Shown one piece after another: positions 55,470 to 63,658 of a DNA stretch of 64,000 nt. Within the stretch, counting starts at the first letter, position 1, and every line of letters starts with the position of its first letter. This DNA is from Clostridia bacterium (GTDB lineage Bacteria > Bacillota > Clostridia > Peptostreptococcales > Acidaminobacteraceae): assembly GCA_018399635.1 (NCBI GenBank), contig JAGYOH010000007.1, positions 62,001 through 126,000 on the forward strand. Reading direction: 5' to 3'. The notes beneath the pieces are model-generated. The model saw nothing but the letters and a program-made list of their open reading frames with translations. It was not told where the DNA came from and searched no databases. Made by a program: the position numbers and the translations under genes.

Positions 55470-55658
55470 TTAATTTCCTCCTTCTTGTCCCGGCATGATC
55501 AGGGCCGCCAACAAATAGCCCACCAGGCCGAATCCTAAAAAACCGGTGGCGACGGCTATGAGCCTGATGATCACCGGATCGATGCTGAAATACTCGCCGA
55601 GTCCCCCGCAGACCCCGAAAAGCCATCGGTCCTCCTGGGATTTTTGCAATTTCTTCAT
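55470..55658 (-). CDS. Small PspC-domain protein
   Basis: 62-residue protein made up of a single PspC domain: LQKSQEDRWLFGVCGGLGEYF then a membrane segment (VATGFLGFGLVGYLLAALIMP). It shares the GVCGGL(A/G)EYF motif with the next gene, so the two look like a tandem duplication. AGGAGG lies upstream. Family members sense or signal envelope stress; the role here is inferred. Confidence 0.85.
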   Translation of the reverse strand: MKKLQKSQEDRWLFGVCGGLGEYFSIDPVIIRLIAVATGFLGFGLVGYLLAALIMPGQEGGN

Positions 55659-55730
55659 CCTGTCTTCCTCCTAAAAATCAGGTTATCATTCCATGAGCGT
55701 CTTTTTCAAGACCTCCTGGAAGATAATCCA

Positions 55731-56414
55731 TTATTCACCTTCGATCAAGGCCATGACCACCCGGTAAGCCAGCATGATGCCTGCGGCGGCAGGAACGAAA
55801 ACCAGACTTCCGGGACCTTGTCCCTCCACCCTTGGCTTGACGGGTTTTTCTCTGGAATACACCACTTCCAGAGCAGGGATGCCGGCCTCCTTGAGGGCCT
55901 TTCTGAGATGCCTGGCCAGGGGATCCGTATGGGTCTTGAAAATATCGGTGATTTCCAGCTGCCTCGGATCAAATTTGTTCCCGGTACCCATGGCGGAGAT
56001 GATGGGAATGTCCCTGGCCTTGCAGAATCCGATCAGGGCCACCTTCCCCTTCACATCGTCAATGGCATCCACCACATAATCCACGGGATCCGAAAAGAAA
56101 TCTTCGAGATTGTCAGCGGTCAGTCTTTTTTCATGGCAGATGACCTCCAGGGCGGGGTTGATATCCATGAGCCGCCCGGCCGCCACCTGCACCTTCGACT
56201 CTCCCAGAGTGGTTTCCAGGGCGATGATCTGACGGTTCTTGTTGCTTGTTTCAAGGATGTCGTCATCCACGATGCCCAGGTGTCCGACACCGCTTCTCGC
56301 CAGCGCCTCCACTGCAGCACCCCCGACACCGCCCAGGCCGAAGACCAGAACCCGCCTCCGACTGAGGGCCGCCACGGCCTCGGCGCCTATCATCAACGCA
56401 CTTCGTCTAAACAT
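55731..56414 (-). CDS. tcdA: tRNA threonylcarbamoyladenosine dehydratase TcdA
   Basis: ThiF/E1-like enzyme that cyclises t6A37 to ct6A in tRNA. The 227-residue protein has the nucleotide motif VLVFGLGGVGGAAVEALARSG, DDDILETSNKNRQ and DAIDDVKGKVALIGFC, as in the YgdL/TcdA group rather than MoeB (no CxxC zinc motif). TAGGAG lies upstream of ATG 56414. It is divergent from the Usp gene. Confidence 0.92.
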   Translation of the reverse strand: MFRRSALMIGAEAVAALSRRRVLVFGLGGVGGAAVEALARSGVGHLGIVDDDILETSNKNRQIIALETTLGESKVQVAAGRLMDINPALEVICHEKRLTADNLEDFFSDPVDYVVDAIDDVKGKVALIGFCKARDIPIISAMGTGNKFDPRQLEITDIFKTHTDPLARHLRKALKEAGIPALEVVYSREKPVKPRVEGQGPGSLVFVPAAAGIMLAYRVVMALIEGE

Positions 56415-56492
56415 AAAGTCTCCTATTCTCATCCCCTCGTGTTTAGTATATCAAAAATCACGGTATATATTAAACACAAGGGAGGTATTGAT

Positions 56493-56924
56493 ATGTTCAA
56501 GAAAATCTTGTTGCCGGTCGATCAACCCGATTACGATGAAAAAACTCTCAACGTCGTTAAAGACCTCGCCTTGAAGTATGACAGCGAATTGGTGATTTTC
56601 AATTCACAGGACATCTCTCCCAATGTTTACTGGGTCAACGACCCCATCGTAATGGAAAGAATCCCCACCACCACTGAAGACTTTTCCCGGGATATCGTCA
56701 AGAAGGTCGCTGCTTTTTTTGAAGGATCTTCACTGAAAATCACAGAGTTCACCTCTACGGGTGATCCCGCCTCTGAAATCCTCCATCTGCTTGAAAAGGA
56801 TGAGGCCATCGATCTGGTGATCATGGCCACCCATGGCATGAAGGCCTCCAAACGATTCCTTCTGGGAAGCGTCACCAACAAAGTAGTCCACCACGCCAAG
56901 ATACCCGTACTGGTCATGCGCTAG
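56493..56924 (+). CDS. Universal stress protein (UspA family)
   Basis: Single-domain Usp of 143 residues: FKKILLPVDQPDYDEKTL at the start, LVIMATHGMKASKRFLLGSVTNKV and AKIPVLVMR at the end. The nucleotide motif G-2X-G-9X-G(S/T) is partly altered (HGMKA, Ala for the second Gly), so ATP binding is uncertain. GGGAGG lies 7 bases before ATG 56493. It is monocistronic with a strong terminator. Confidence 0.93.
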   Translation: MFKKILLPVDQPDYDEKTLNVVKDLALKYDSELVIFNSQDISPNVYWVNDPIVMERIPTTTEDFSRDIVKKVAAFFEGSSLKITEFTSTGDPASEILHLLEKDEAIDLVIMATHGMKASKRFLLGSVTNKVVHHAKIPVLVMR

Positions 56925-56932
56925 ATTCCAGG

Positions 56933-56963
56933 ACCCCCGCTTTTACAGAGCGGGGGTTTTTTT
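56933..56963 (+). terminator. Rho-independent terminator of the Usp gene
   Basis: ACCCCCGCT (56933-56941) pairs with AGCGGGGGT (56949-56957) and is followed by seven T. The convergent class-IV aminotransferase gene ends inside this hairpin (TAA in the loop). Confidence 0.93.
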
Positions 56964-57755
56964 CAGGCTGTCCGCCACCCACTTTGCAAATCCCGATTCA
57001 ATCCGCCGGAAAAGAGGCAGATCGGGGTCGTAGCTGCTTTCGTCGATGGTCCTGACGGCCAGGACGTGGATGGAGGTGCCGCTGAGAAAAGCCCCCTCAA
57101 AGCCGCCGATATCAGCTAAAGGAATATCCCCCCGGACCAGGGGGATCTTCTCCCCGGCCAGGAAAGCCAGCAGATTTCTCCGGGTGATGCCGCTCAGAAT
57201 ATCCTCCTCCCGGGGGGAATACACCCTCCCTTCCTTGATGAAGAAAATATTGGACCGGCTTCCCTCGGTGACGATGCCGTTATGGGTGAGGAGGGCTTCA
57301 TAGATGCCCCGGGCCTCGATGAAGGCGCCGACTTTTTCCTTGTAAGACTGGTCCACCACCTTGACCAGGGGGTCCTTCCTCTGGTATTCATAGCTTTCAA
57401 GAGCCACCCCCTCCTTTTTCATGGCTTCATCGGGGTAGTGTCCCTCAAGCAGGGTGGCGGTATATTCAAGACGTCCCTTCACCAGGGTGGCCTCCAGTCG
57501 CAGATTGCAGTGATCCTCTCCCGCCCGGCGGATCAGACCCGTCAAGTCCTTGTAGAGGGTCCCGGCCTCCAGGGAGAATTCCGGCGCATGGAACCTCAGG
57601 GAGCCCTCCAGACGCTTCAGATGCTCTTCCAGATAAAGAATTTTCGAGTCGATCAGACGCATCACCTCGTAAACCCGCCGGCCGTCACCCAGCTCATCGG
57701 GCAGTTGATCCCTTCTCAGGAGCCTCCCCGAATGCAAACCGTAATCAAAGCTCAT
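56943..57755 (-). CDS. Class-IV PLP aminotransferase (BCAT/ADC-lyase-like)
   Basis: Fold-type IV PLP enzyme of 270 residues. It has DGRRVYEVMRLIDSKILYLEEHLKRLEGS, the lysine region PLVKVVDQSYKEKV and the PLP contact Glu in IVTEGSRSNIFFI, then SGITRRNLL. Related enzymes are branched-chain or D-amino-acid aminotransferases and aminodeoxychorismate lyase; I cannot choose between them. The gene is monocistronic and convergent with the Usp gene, its last three codons lying in that gene's terminator. Confidence 0.87.
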   Translation of the reverse strand: MSFDYGLHSGRLLRRDQLPDELGDGRRVYEVMRLIDSKILYLEEHLKRLEGSLRFHAPEFSLEAGTLYKDLTGLIRRAGEDHCNLRLEATLVKGRLEYTATLLEGHYPDEAMKKEGVALESYEYQRKDPLVKVVDQSYKEKVGAFIEARGIYEALLTHNGIVTEGSRSNIFFIKEGRVYSPREEDILSGITRRNLLAFLAGEKIPLVRGDIPLADIGGFEGAFLSGTSIHVLAVRTIDESSYDPDLPLFRRIESGFAKWVADSLKKTPAL

Positions 57756-57798
57756 GGACCCGTCCTCCTATTGCTTGTCATTTCATCTTCATTTTATC

Positions 57799-57828
57799 AA
57801 AATATTCCCCTGTTTTGGGGAATATTTT
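57799..57828. repeat. 12-bp palindrome in the divergent aminotransferase/dinB region
   Basis: AAAATATTCCCC (57799-57810) is perfectly inverted at 57817-57828 around TGTTTT, with five T on the plus side. It lies between two outward-facing starts, just upstream of the SOS promoter. It could be an operator or a bidirectional transcription barrier. Confidence 0.65.
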
Positions 57829-57830
57829 TC

Positions 57831-57859
57831 TTTACGGATAGAACTTATGTTCGTATAAT
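57831..57859 (+). promoter_or_regulatory. SOS-controlled promoter with LexA box for the Y-family polymerase
   Basis: TTTACG (57831-57836), 17-base spacer, perfect TATAAT (57854-57859). The spacer holds AGAACTTATGTTCG (57840-57853), matching the Firmicute LexA/DinR box core GAAC-N4-GTTC exactly. LexA bound here would block the promoter. Confidence 0.88.
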
Positions 57860-57880
57860 GGGCTTAGAGGAGGTGTCGCC

Positions 57881-59119
57881 ATGACCCTGTATTTCCACAT
57901 CGATGTCAACAGCGCCTACCTTTCCTGGGAAGCGGTATCCCGCCTTCAGCACGGGGATGCCCTGGATCTGCGGCTGATTCCCTCCGCCGTGGGGGGGGAC
58001 CCCAAAAGCCGCCACGGCATCATCCTGGCCAAATCCATCCCGGCGAAAAAATACGGCATCACAACGGGAGAAACCCTCCACGAAGCCCTTGAAAAATGCC
58101 CCCATCTCCTGGTGGTTCCTCCCCGATACGGCCTCTATATGCAGGCCAGCGAAGCCATGCACCGGATTTTCCTCGAGGTCTCCCCCTATGTCCAGCGCTT
58201 TTCCATCGACGAAAGCTTCATGATGATTCCCGGGTCCGGGGTGGACTACCTCCGCCTGGGGGAGGACTTGAAGACCCGGATCCGGGAGGAACTGGGCTTC
58301 ACCGTCAATATCGGCATCTCCAGCAACAAGCTCCTGGCCAAGATGGCCTCGGATTTTTCGAAGCCCGACGCCCTCCATACCCTCTTCCCTGAGGAAATCC
58401 CCCAGAAGATGTGGCCCCTGCCCGTGGAGGACCTCTTCATGGTGGGACGGGCGACCCGGCCCAAGCTCAAGGCCCTGGGCATCCACACCATCGGCGATCT
58501 GGCCGCCACCCCCAGGAGCTACCTGGTCCACCGTCTCAAAAGCCACGGGGAGATGATCTGGGAATTCGCCCATGGCCTTGAGTCTTCAAAAATTCGCATG
58601 GACCAGAGTGCCTGGAGCAAAGGGGTGGGCAACGGGACCACCCTGCCCCGGGATATCGACAAGCCCCGGGACGCCTTCTTGTATCTCCTGGGGTTGTCGG
58701 AATCCGTGGCCCTGAGGCTTCGGCTGGGTCAAAAGCTGGCCCGGGTCATCATGATCCGCCTCAAGTCCTCGGAATTCAAAAGTTATACCCATCAGCGCAC
58801 CCTGCTCTCCCCCACCGATGAAACCCCGGTCATCTACGAAACCCTCAAATCCCTTTTCATGGAGGCCTGGCGGGGGGAATCCCTCCGGTATCTCGGCGTC
58901 CGCCTGACAGGGCTCAGCGAGCCCACCCCCTATCAGTACACCCTTTTCGACTCCCCCGAAAAGGAATCCCAAAGAGCGCTTGACCGTCAAATCGACGCCC
59001 TGAGACTCCGCTACGGCAAAAACGTCATTCAAAGAGGCGTCTTCCTTCACAAAAGAGTCAAACCCCTCATCGGAGGGGTGGGGGAAGAGGATTATCTGAT
59101 GATGAGTTCTCTCTTGTAG
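57881..59119 (+). CDS. Y-family DNA polymerase (pol IV-like), SOS-controlled
   Basis: Error-prone translesion polymerase of 412 residues. The palm motifs are FHIDVNSAYLSWEAV (first catalytic Asp) and RFSIDESFMM (catalytic Asp-Glu). Fingers, little finger and thumb regions follow (NIGISSNKLLAKMASDFSKP, VGRATRPKLKALGI). A C-terminal QYTLFD is a beta-clamp-binding motif. The DVNSAYLSW sequence marks a Firmicute subgroup distinct from classical DinB. AGAGGAGGTG lies 7 bases before the ATG. It faces a second Y-family polymerase, with 5 bases between their stops. Confidence 0.93.
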   Translation: MTLYFHIDVNSAYLSWEAVSRLQHGDALDLRLIPSAVGGDPKSRHGIILAKSIPAKKYGITTGETLHEALEKCPHLLVVPPRYGLYMQASEAMHRIFLEVSPYVQRFSIDESFMMIPGSGVDYLRLGEDLKTRIREELGFTVNIGISSNKLLAKMASDFSKPDALHTLFPEEIPQKMWPLPVEDLFMVGRATRPKLKALGIHTIGDLAATPRSYLVHRLKSHGEMIWEFAHGLESSKIRMDQSAWSKGVGNGTTLPRDIDKPRDAFLYLLGLSESVALRLRLGQKLARVIMIRLKSSEFKSYTHQRTLLSPTDETPVIYETLKSLFMEAWRGESLRYLGVRLTGLSEPTPYQYTLFDSPEKESQRALDRQIDALRLRYGKNVIQRGVFLHKRVKPLIGGVGEEDYLMMSSLL

Positions 59120-59124
59120 TCCGG

Positions 59125-60198
59125 CTACTCCGGGGGCTTCCCCAGCTCAAAAAGGGTGTCGAAGACCAGCTGCCGGTGCTGGTTTTTCAAAAGGCCTCCG
59201 TAACTGACGCCGATCAGCCGCATCGGTTTTGCCAGAGGAATCTGCCGGATGAGATCCTCTAGAAGCGGCTCGAAAATCCTGAATTCATCCGTGGCTTCCG
59301 CAAGACTTTTCGAGCGGGTGATCTGGGTGAAGTCATCGAATTTGACCTTCAGGGTGAGGGTTCTGGCCAGAAGCCCCTTGCCCTTGAGATCCCGGGTGAC
59401 CTCCTCGAAATAAGCCCGGGCGACTTCCCTCAGGGCGGCCTCCCCCCGGACATTGTCGGTCAGGGTCCGTTCCGTCCCCAGGGATTTGCGCTCGTGAAGG
59501 GGAACCACCTCCCGGAGGTCCCGCCCCCGGATCCGTTCATAAATCTCCCTCCCGCCGCTTCCCAGAAGATTTTCAAGGGTCCTCAGGTCGTAGGCCAGCA
59601 GGTCTTCCACGGTGTGGACCCCGATGGCGTAGAGCCTCCCCGCGGACTTTTCTCCAAGACCGTGGATCTTCCTGATATCAAGGGGCTTGAGAATCTCCGG
59701 AATCTCCGCCTCCGTGATTTCCTTGAGGCCGTCCGGCTTGTTCCAGTCGCTGCCCAGCTTGGCCAGAAACTTGTTGTAGGAAATGCCCACGGAAACCGTC
59801 AGACCCGTCACCGCCTTCACCCGGGCCTTGATGGCCCTGGCCACCACCCCCGGGGATTGGTAGAGACCCGTGATATCCAGGTAGGCCTCATCGATGGAGA
59901 CCTTTTCAAGCTGGTCGGTGAAGGTCTCCAGGACCTGGAAAACCTGGGCTGAAACCTCCTGGTACCGCTCCCGTCTTCCCGGCAGATAAATGCCGCCGGG
60001 GCAGAGCTTCTTCGCCTGAAAAAGAGGCATGGCGGAGTGGACCCCGAATTTTCTGGCCTCGTAGTTGCAGGTGGTGACCACCCCCCTGTCAGAGGTCCCA
60101 CCCACGATCACCGGCCTTCCCTTGAGGGATGGATCGTCCCTCTCCTCCACCGCCGCATAAAAAGCGTCCACGTCCACATGGATGATCTTTCTAATCAA
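59125..60198 (-). CDS. dinB: DNA polymerase IV (DinB)
   Basis: Classical DinB of 357 residues. It shows HVDVDAFYAAVEERDDP, the GVVTTCNYEARKFGV fingers, VSIDEAYLDITG (catalytic Asp-Glu) and VGISYNKFLAKLGSDWNKP. The C-terminus HRQLVFD is a beta-clamp motif. The start is probably TTG 60198, overlapping the upstream DUF2007 gene by 8 bases; upstream frames look non-coding. No SOS box was seen before it, so it may be constitutive while its partner is damage-induced. Confidence 0.93.
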   Translation of the reverse strand: MIRKIIHVDVDAFYAAVEERDDPSLKGRPVIVGGTSDRGVVTTCNYEARKFGVHSAMPLFQAKKLCPGGIYLPGRRERYQEVSAQVFQVLETFTDQLEKVSIDEAYLDITGLYQSPGVVARAIKARVKAVTGLTVSVGISYNKFLAKLGSDWNKPDGLKEITEAEIPEILKPLDIRKIHGLGEKSAGRLYAIGVHTVEDLLAYDLRTLENLLGSGGREIYERIRGRDLREVVPLHERKSLGTERTLTDNVRGEAALREVARAYFEEVTRDLKGKGLLARTLTLKVKFDDFTQITRSKSLAEATDEFRIFEPLLEDLIRQIPLAKPMRLIGVSYGGLLKNQHRQLVFDTLFELGKPPE

Positions 60199-60406
60199 AG
60201 TAGGCCACAGCCTTTGCCGCTTCGGGATAGTCTTCCTCCCGAACAAAAATATCATAACCGGAAAGGGAATGTCCGGCGTAGATTCTGGAAACCTCTCCCC
60301 AGCCCTGGGCCTGGAAATAGGCGTCGATGCCTTCGTTTCTCAGAAAATCCACGACACTTTGAGCCAGGTATTCCTCCGGGACGTTCTTGACCTTTTTCAC
60401 CTTCAT
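60191..60406 (-). CDS. DUF2007-type small protein
   Basis: 71-residue protein: VKKVKNVPEEYLAQSVVDFLRNEGIDAYF, GEVSRIYAGHSLSGYDIFVREEDYPEAAKAV. The pattern, one alpha/beta unit that reads a residue pair after DIFV, fits DUF2007, a putative signal-transducing domain of unknown function. GGGAGGTCGAGG lies upstream of ATG 60406. It overlaps dinB and is probably co-transcribed with it. Confidence 0.8.
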   Translation of the reverse strand: MKVKKVKNVPEEYLAQSVVDFLRNEGIDAYFQAQGWGEVSRIYAGHSLSGYDIFVREEDYPEAAKAVAYFD

Positions 60407-60442
60407 CTTCCTCGACCTCCCTTCCCCTACAGTATACCCCAA

Positions 60443-60472
60443 CAAAAGAGACCGGAAAACTCCGGTCTCTTT
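60443..60472 (-). terminator. Terminator after the creatininase-family gene
   Basis: AAAGAGACCGGA (minus strand 60472-60461) pairs with TCCGGTCTCTTT (60456-60445), loop GTTT, followed by TGTT. It lies 5 bases after the stop at 60478 and separates the creatininase unit from the DUF2007-dinB unit. Confidence 0.88.
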
Positions 60473-60477
60473 CGTCT

Positions 60478-61236
60478 CTATTCCAGGGCTGTCACGGCCC
60501 TGTGAATCACCTCGAGGGTTTCATTGAAAAAAATTTCCCCCAGGGCCTCCGTAGCCCGGGTAGGGTCTCCGATGACTCCTGCCGGGGAGACTCCGGTGAT
60601 GCCCTCCTGAAACATTTTTTTGACAAAGGCCTCATCGGGCACACCGGTATAGCCCGGCTCCGCCCGGTCCATCCTCACCATCTCCGGTGCGAGGTAGAGC
60701 ATCAAAGAGGTTTCGAAGGCGCAGGCATGTCCCCCGCAGCTGCCCCTGGGCAGCCGGTGGTCCGCTTCAAATTTCGCCATCAGATGGATCATGGTTTTCA
60801 AATCAAAGGGGCTGGTGAACCGGTCCGAGGGATACCTCTTCTGAAAGGCCTGGGCCATTTCGGCCGAAAAGGCCATGTTTCCCCCATGGGAGGGCAGGAA
60901 AACAAACCGGTCAAAGCCGTGGCTCCGATAGCCGGACACATAATCCTCCAGAATCATTTTCATAGTTTCAGGCCTGAGGGACAGGGTCCCGGGCAGCTTG
61001 AGATGATGGTCTGATAGCCCTGGAACAACAGGGGGCGCCACGTAGGTTTTCCCCAGTCTCCTGGCCAGACCCCCGGCCAGGCCCATGCCGATCACCTCGT
61101 CGGTGGCCTCTGCCAGATGAGGACCGTGCTGCTCCGTGGCCCCCAGGACAATGATGACCCTGCGGTAGCCCGCTTCTATTCCCCGGGCGATTTCAGGCCA
61201 GGTGAGATGCTTGAGAAAGACCTCCTCCCCCTTCAT
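60478..61236 (-). CDS. Creatininase-family amidohydrolase
   Basis: Metal-dependent amidohydrolase of 252 residues. It has IIVLGATEQHGPHLAEATDE (metal-binding Glu, His and Asp), FLPSHGGNMAF and GGHACAFETSLMLYLAPE. Besides creatininase, the family includes formamide-type hydrolases and mycofactocin maturases. The substrate is unknown; creatinine use is unlikely without other creatine genes. Its ATG overlaps the RidA-like gene stop by ATGA. Confidence 0.85.
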   Translation of the reverse strand: MKGEEVFLKHLTWPEIARGIEAGYRRVIIVLGATEQHGPHLAEATDEVIGMGLAGGLARRLGKTYVAPPVVPGLSDHHLKLPGTLSLRPETMKMILEDYVSGYRSHGFDRFVFLPSHGGNMAFSAEMAQAFQKRYPSDRFTSPFDLKTMIHLMAKFEADHRLPRGSCGGHACAFETSLMLYLAPEMVRMDRAEPGYTGVPDEAFVKKMFQEGITGVSPAGVIGDPTRATEALGEIFFNETLEVIHRAVTALE

Positions 61237-61697
61237 GGCCTGATCCTCACGATCAACTCGATCTCAACGGGAATGTTCAGGGGCAGGACACTGGTGCCTA
61301 TGGCGGAACGGGCGTGCTTTCCCCCGTCGCCGAAGACCGCCACCAGCAGATCCGAGGCCCCGTTGATGACCCTGGGCTGCTCGTAGAAATCCCCATCGCT
61401 GGCGACAAAACCCAGCAGCTTGACAATCTGCTCCACCCGGTCCAGATCACCCAGATGGTGTCTGAGTGCGCTGATATGATTGATGACGGCAATTCTTGCC
61501 GCCTCGTAGCCCTCCTCCACGGTAAGGTCTTTGCCGAGTCTGCCCCGGTAAAGGACCTTCCCGGCCACGATGGGTCCCGAACCTGAAAGGTAGAGCAGAC
61601 GGCCATCGGTCTGGATGCTCACGTAATTGGCTATCGGCGGGGTCATCTCCGGCAGCTTGATGCCCAATTCTTCAAGACGCTTGTCGATCATGCCCAT
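61233..61697 (-). CDS. RidA/YjgF-like protein (YabJ-type, 154 aa)
   Basis: Longer RidA-superfamily member: LGIKLPEMTPPIANYVSIQTDGRLLYLSGSGP, AARIAVINHISAL and GKHARSAIGTSVLPLNIPVEIELI. The Arg at HARSAIG matches the RidA catalytic position, but the surrounding sequence belongs to the YjgF/YER057c group that hydrolyses carbamates or acts in heterocycle catabolism. GAGGAGG precedes ATG 61697. It is coupled to the creatininase-family gene and lies 26 bases after thrS. Confidence 0.88.
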   Translation of the reverse strand: MGMIDKRLEELGIKLPEMTPPIANYVSIQTDGRLLYLSGSGPIVAGKVLYRGRLGKDLTVEEGYEAARIAVINHISALRHHLGDLDRVEQIVKLLGFVASDGDFYEQPRVINGASDLLVAVFGDGGKHARSAIGTSVLPLNIPVEIELIVRIRP

Positions 61698-61723
61698 TGT
61701 CAATCCTCCTCAATTTCACACAC

Positions 61724-63640
61724 TCACTGCAAGTTCCTGCCCTTGCTTATGATTTCTTCCTTGAGTTTCTCGATGAAGGTCTCGATGGTGGAAGAACCCT
61801 CTTCTCCCCGGTCCCGGCTTCTCACGGAGATTTCCCCGGATTCCACCTCTTTGTCTCCTACAACCAGCATGTAAGGCACCTTGTGGACCTGGGCCTCCCG
61901 GATCTTGTACCCGACCTTTTCACTGCGCATGTCCACGGCCACCCGGAGACCGGCCTGGTAGAGCTGCTTTTCGATGCCCTTGGCGAAGTCCTGATGCCGG
62001 TCCGCCACAGGAATGACCTTGACCTGCTCGGGGGCGATCCACAGGGGGAATTTACCGGCGAAATGCTCGATCAGGATGCCGATGAACCGTTCAACCGAGC
62101 CATAGACCACCCGGTGGATGACGATGGGCTTGTGCTTTTCGCCGTCCTTGCCGATGTAGTTGAGGTCGAACTGCTGGGGCAGCTGCATGTCCAGCTGGAT
62201 GGTGCCGCACTGCCAGCTGCGACCGATGGCGTCCTCCAAGTGAAAATCGATTTTGGGACCGTAGAAGGCCCCGTCACCGGGATTGACCTTGTAGTCGATC
62301 CCCATTTCCTCCAGGGCCGCCTCAAGCATGGCCTCGGCATGGTCCCAGTCCTCCTGGGAACCCATGGATTTTTCCGGCTTGGTGCTCAGCTCCACATGGT
62401 AGGGGAAGCCGAAGGTGGCGTAGACCTCGTCAAAAAGTCTGGCCACTCCCATGATTTCATCCTTGATCTGCTCCGGCAGCATGAAGATGTGGGCGTCGTC
62501 CTGGGTGAAGGCCCGCACCCGCATCAGACCGTGAAGGGCTCCAGAGAGCTCGTGGCGGTGGACCCGGCCGATTTCACCCATGCGAATGGGCAGGTCTCTG
62601 TAGGACTTGATGCTCTGATTGTAGACCAGCATGCCTCCCGGACAGTTCATGGGCTTGATGGCGTAATCCTCGTCGTCGATTTTCAGGGTGTACATGTTTT
62701 CCCGGTAATGGTACCAGTGACCGGAGGTTTCCCACAGCTGGCGGTTCAGGATGATGGGGGTTTCGATTTCCACATAACCCTCTCGTTCGTGAAGTTCACG
62801 CCAGTATTTGAGCAGTTCGTTTTTCAGCACCGTCCCCTTGGGCAGAAAGAAGGGGAAACCGGGACCTTCGTCCAGGAGGGCGAAGAGCTCCAGCTCTTTT
62901 CCCAGCTTGCGGTGGTCTCTTTTCTTCGCTTCCTCCAGGCGCTCGAGGTAGTCGGTCAGCAGGGAGCTTTTGGGGAAGGAGGTGCCGTAGATTCTTTGAA
63001 GCATTTTTTTCTTTTCATCCCCCCGCCAGTAGGCCCCGGCCAGACTGAGGAGCTTGATGGATTTCACCTTGCCGGTGCTGGGCACGTGGTGGCCGGCGCA
63101 CAGGTCCACGAATTCTCCCTGCTGGTAGAAGGAGATTTTCTCGTCCTCCGGCAGGTCCGAAATCAGTTCCACCTTGTAGGATTCCCCCCGCTTCGCCATG
63201 AAGGCCAGAGCCTCTTCCCGGGGGAGTTCAAAACGGTGGAGTTGGAGATCCTCCTTGATGATCTGCTTCATTTCGGCTTCAATGAGTTCAAGATCCTCCG
63301 GGGTGAAGACATGGTCGGAATCGATATCGTAGTAGAATCCGTCCTTGATGGCCGGACCGATGGCCAGCTGTGTTCCCGGAAAGAGGCGTTGCACCGCCTG
63401 GGCCATGATATGGGAACTGGTGTGTCGGAAGGCATGCCTGCCCTCTTCATCCTCAAAGGTGAAGATGCCCACCGTCGCATCCCCGGTCAGGACATGGGAA
63501 AGATCCACCTCCTCGCCGTTGACCTCCCCGACGATGGCCTCCTTGTAGAGTCTGCCGCTGATATCCTTGGTCACTTCCAGTAAAGTGATCCCCGGTTCAT
63601 ATTGTCTTACTGATCCATCCTTCAATGTCACGTTGATCAT
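61724..63640 (-). CDS. thrS: Threonyl-tRNA synthetase
   Basis: Class II synthetase of 638 residues. It has an N-terminal TGS domain (NVTLKDGSVRQYEPGITL), an editing domain with HTSSHIMAQAVQRLFP and CAGHHVPSTGK, and the catalytic core with WETSGHWYHYRENM, CPGGMLVYNQ and VHRHELSGAL. A C-terminal anticodon domain (GLRVAVDMRSEKVGYKIREAQ) completes it. ATG 63640 has AAGGAG 8 bases upstream; upstream frames run into the insertion element. Most Firmicute thrS genes carry a T-box; none is visible here because the insertion element occupies the leader position. Confidence 0.97.
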   Translation of the reverse strand: MINVTLKDGSVRQYEPGITLLEVTKDISGRLYKEAIVGEVNGEEVDLSHVLTGDATVGIFTFEDEEGRHAFRHTSSHIMAQAVQRLFPGTQLAIGPAIKDGFYYDIDSDHVFTPEDLELIEAEMKQIIKEDLQLHRFELPREEALAFMAKRGESYKVELISDLPEDEKISFYQQGEFVDLCAGHHVPSTGKVKSIKLLSLAGAYWRGDEKKKMLQRIYGTSFPKSSLLTDYLERLEEAKKRDHRKLGKELELFALLDEGPGFPFFLPKGTVLKNELLKYWRELHEREGYVEIETPIILNRQLWETSGHWYHYRENMYTLKIDDEDYAIKPMNCPGGMLVYNQSIKSYRDLPIRMGEIGRVHRHELSGALHGLMRVRAFTQDDAHIFMLPEQIKDEIMGVARLFDEVYATFGFPYHVELSTKPEKSMGSQEDWDHAEAMLEAALEEMGIDYKVNPGDGAFYGPKIDFHLEDAIGRSWQCGTIQLDMQLPQQFDLNYIGKDGEKHKPIVIHRVVYGSVERFIGILIEHFAGKFPLWIAPEQVKVIPVADRHQDFAKGIEKQLYQAGLRVAVDMRSEKVGYKIREAQVHKVPYMLVVGDKEVESGEISVRSRDRGEEGSSTIETFIEKLKEEIISKGRNLQ

Positions 63641-63658
63641 TTGATTCACTCCTTGTTT

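Noticed and set aside
55644-56492. Upstream extension of the Usp frame to 426 codons
   Set aside because: The extension is antisense to tcdA, and the Usp domain starts at 56493 with its own ribosome binding site.
61697-63583. 628-codon open frame on the plus strand
   Set aside because: Antisense to thrS; shadow of a highly biased coding sequence.
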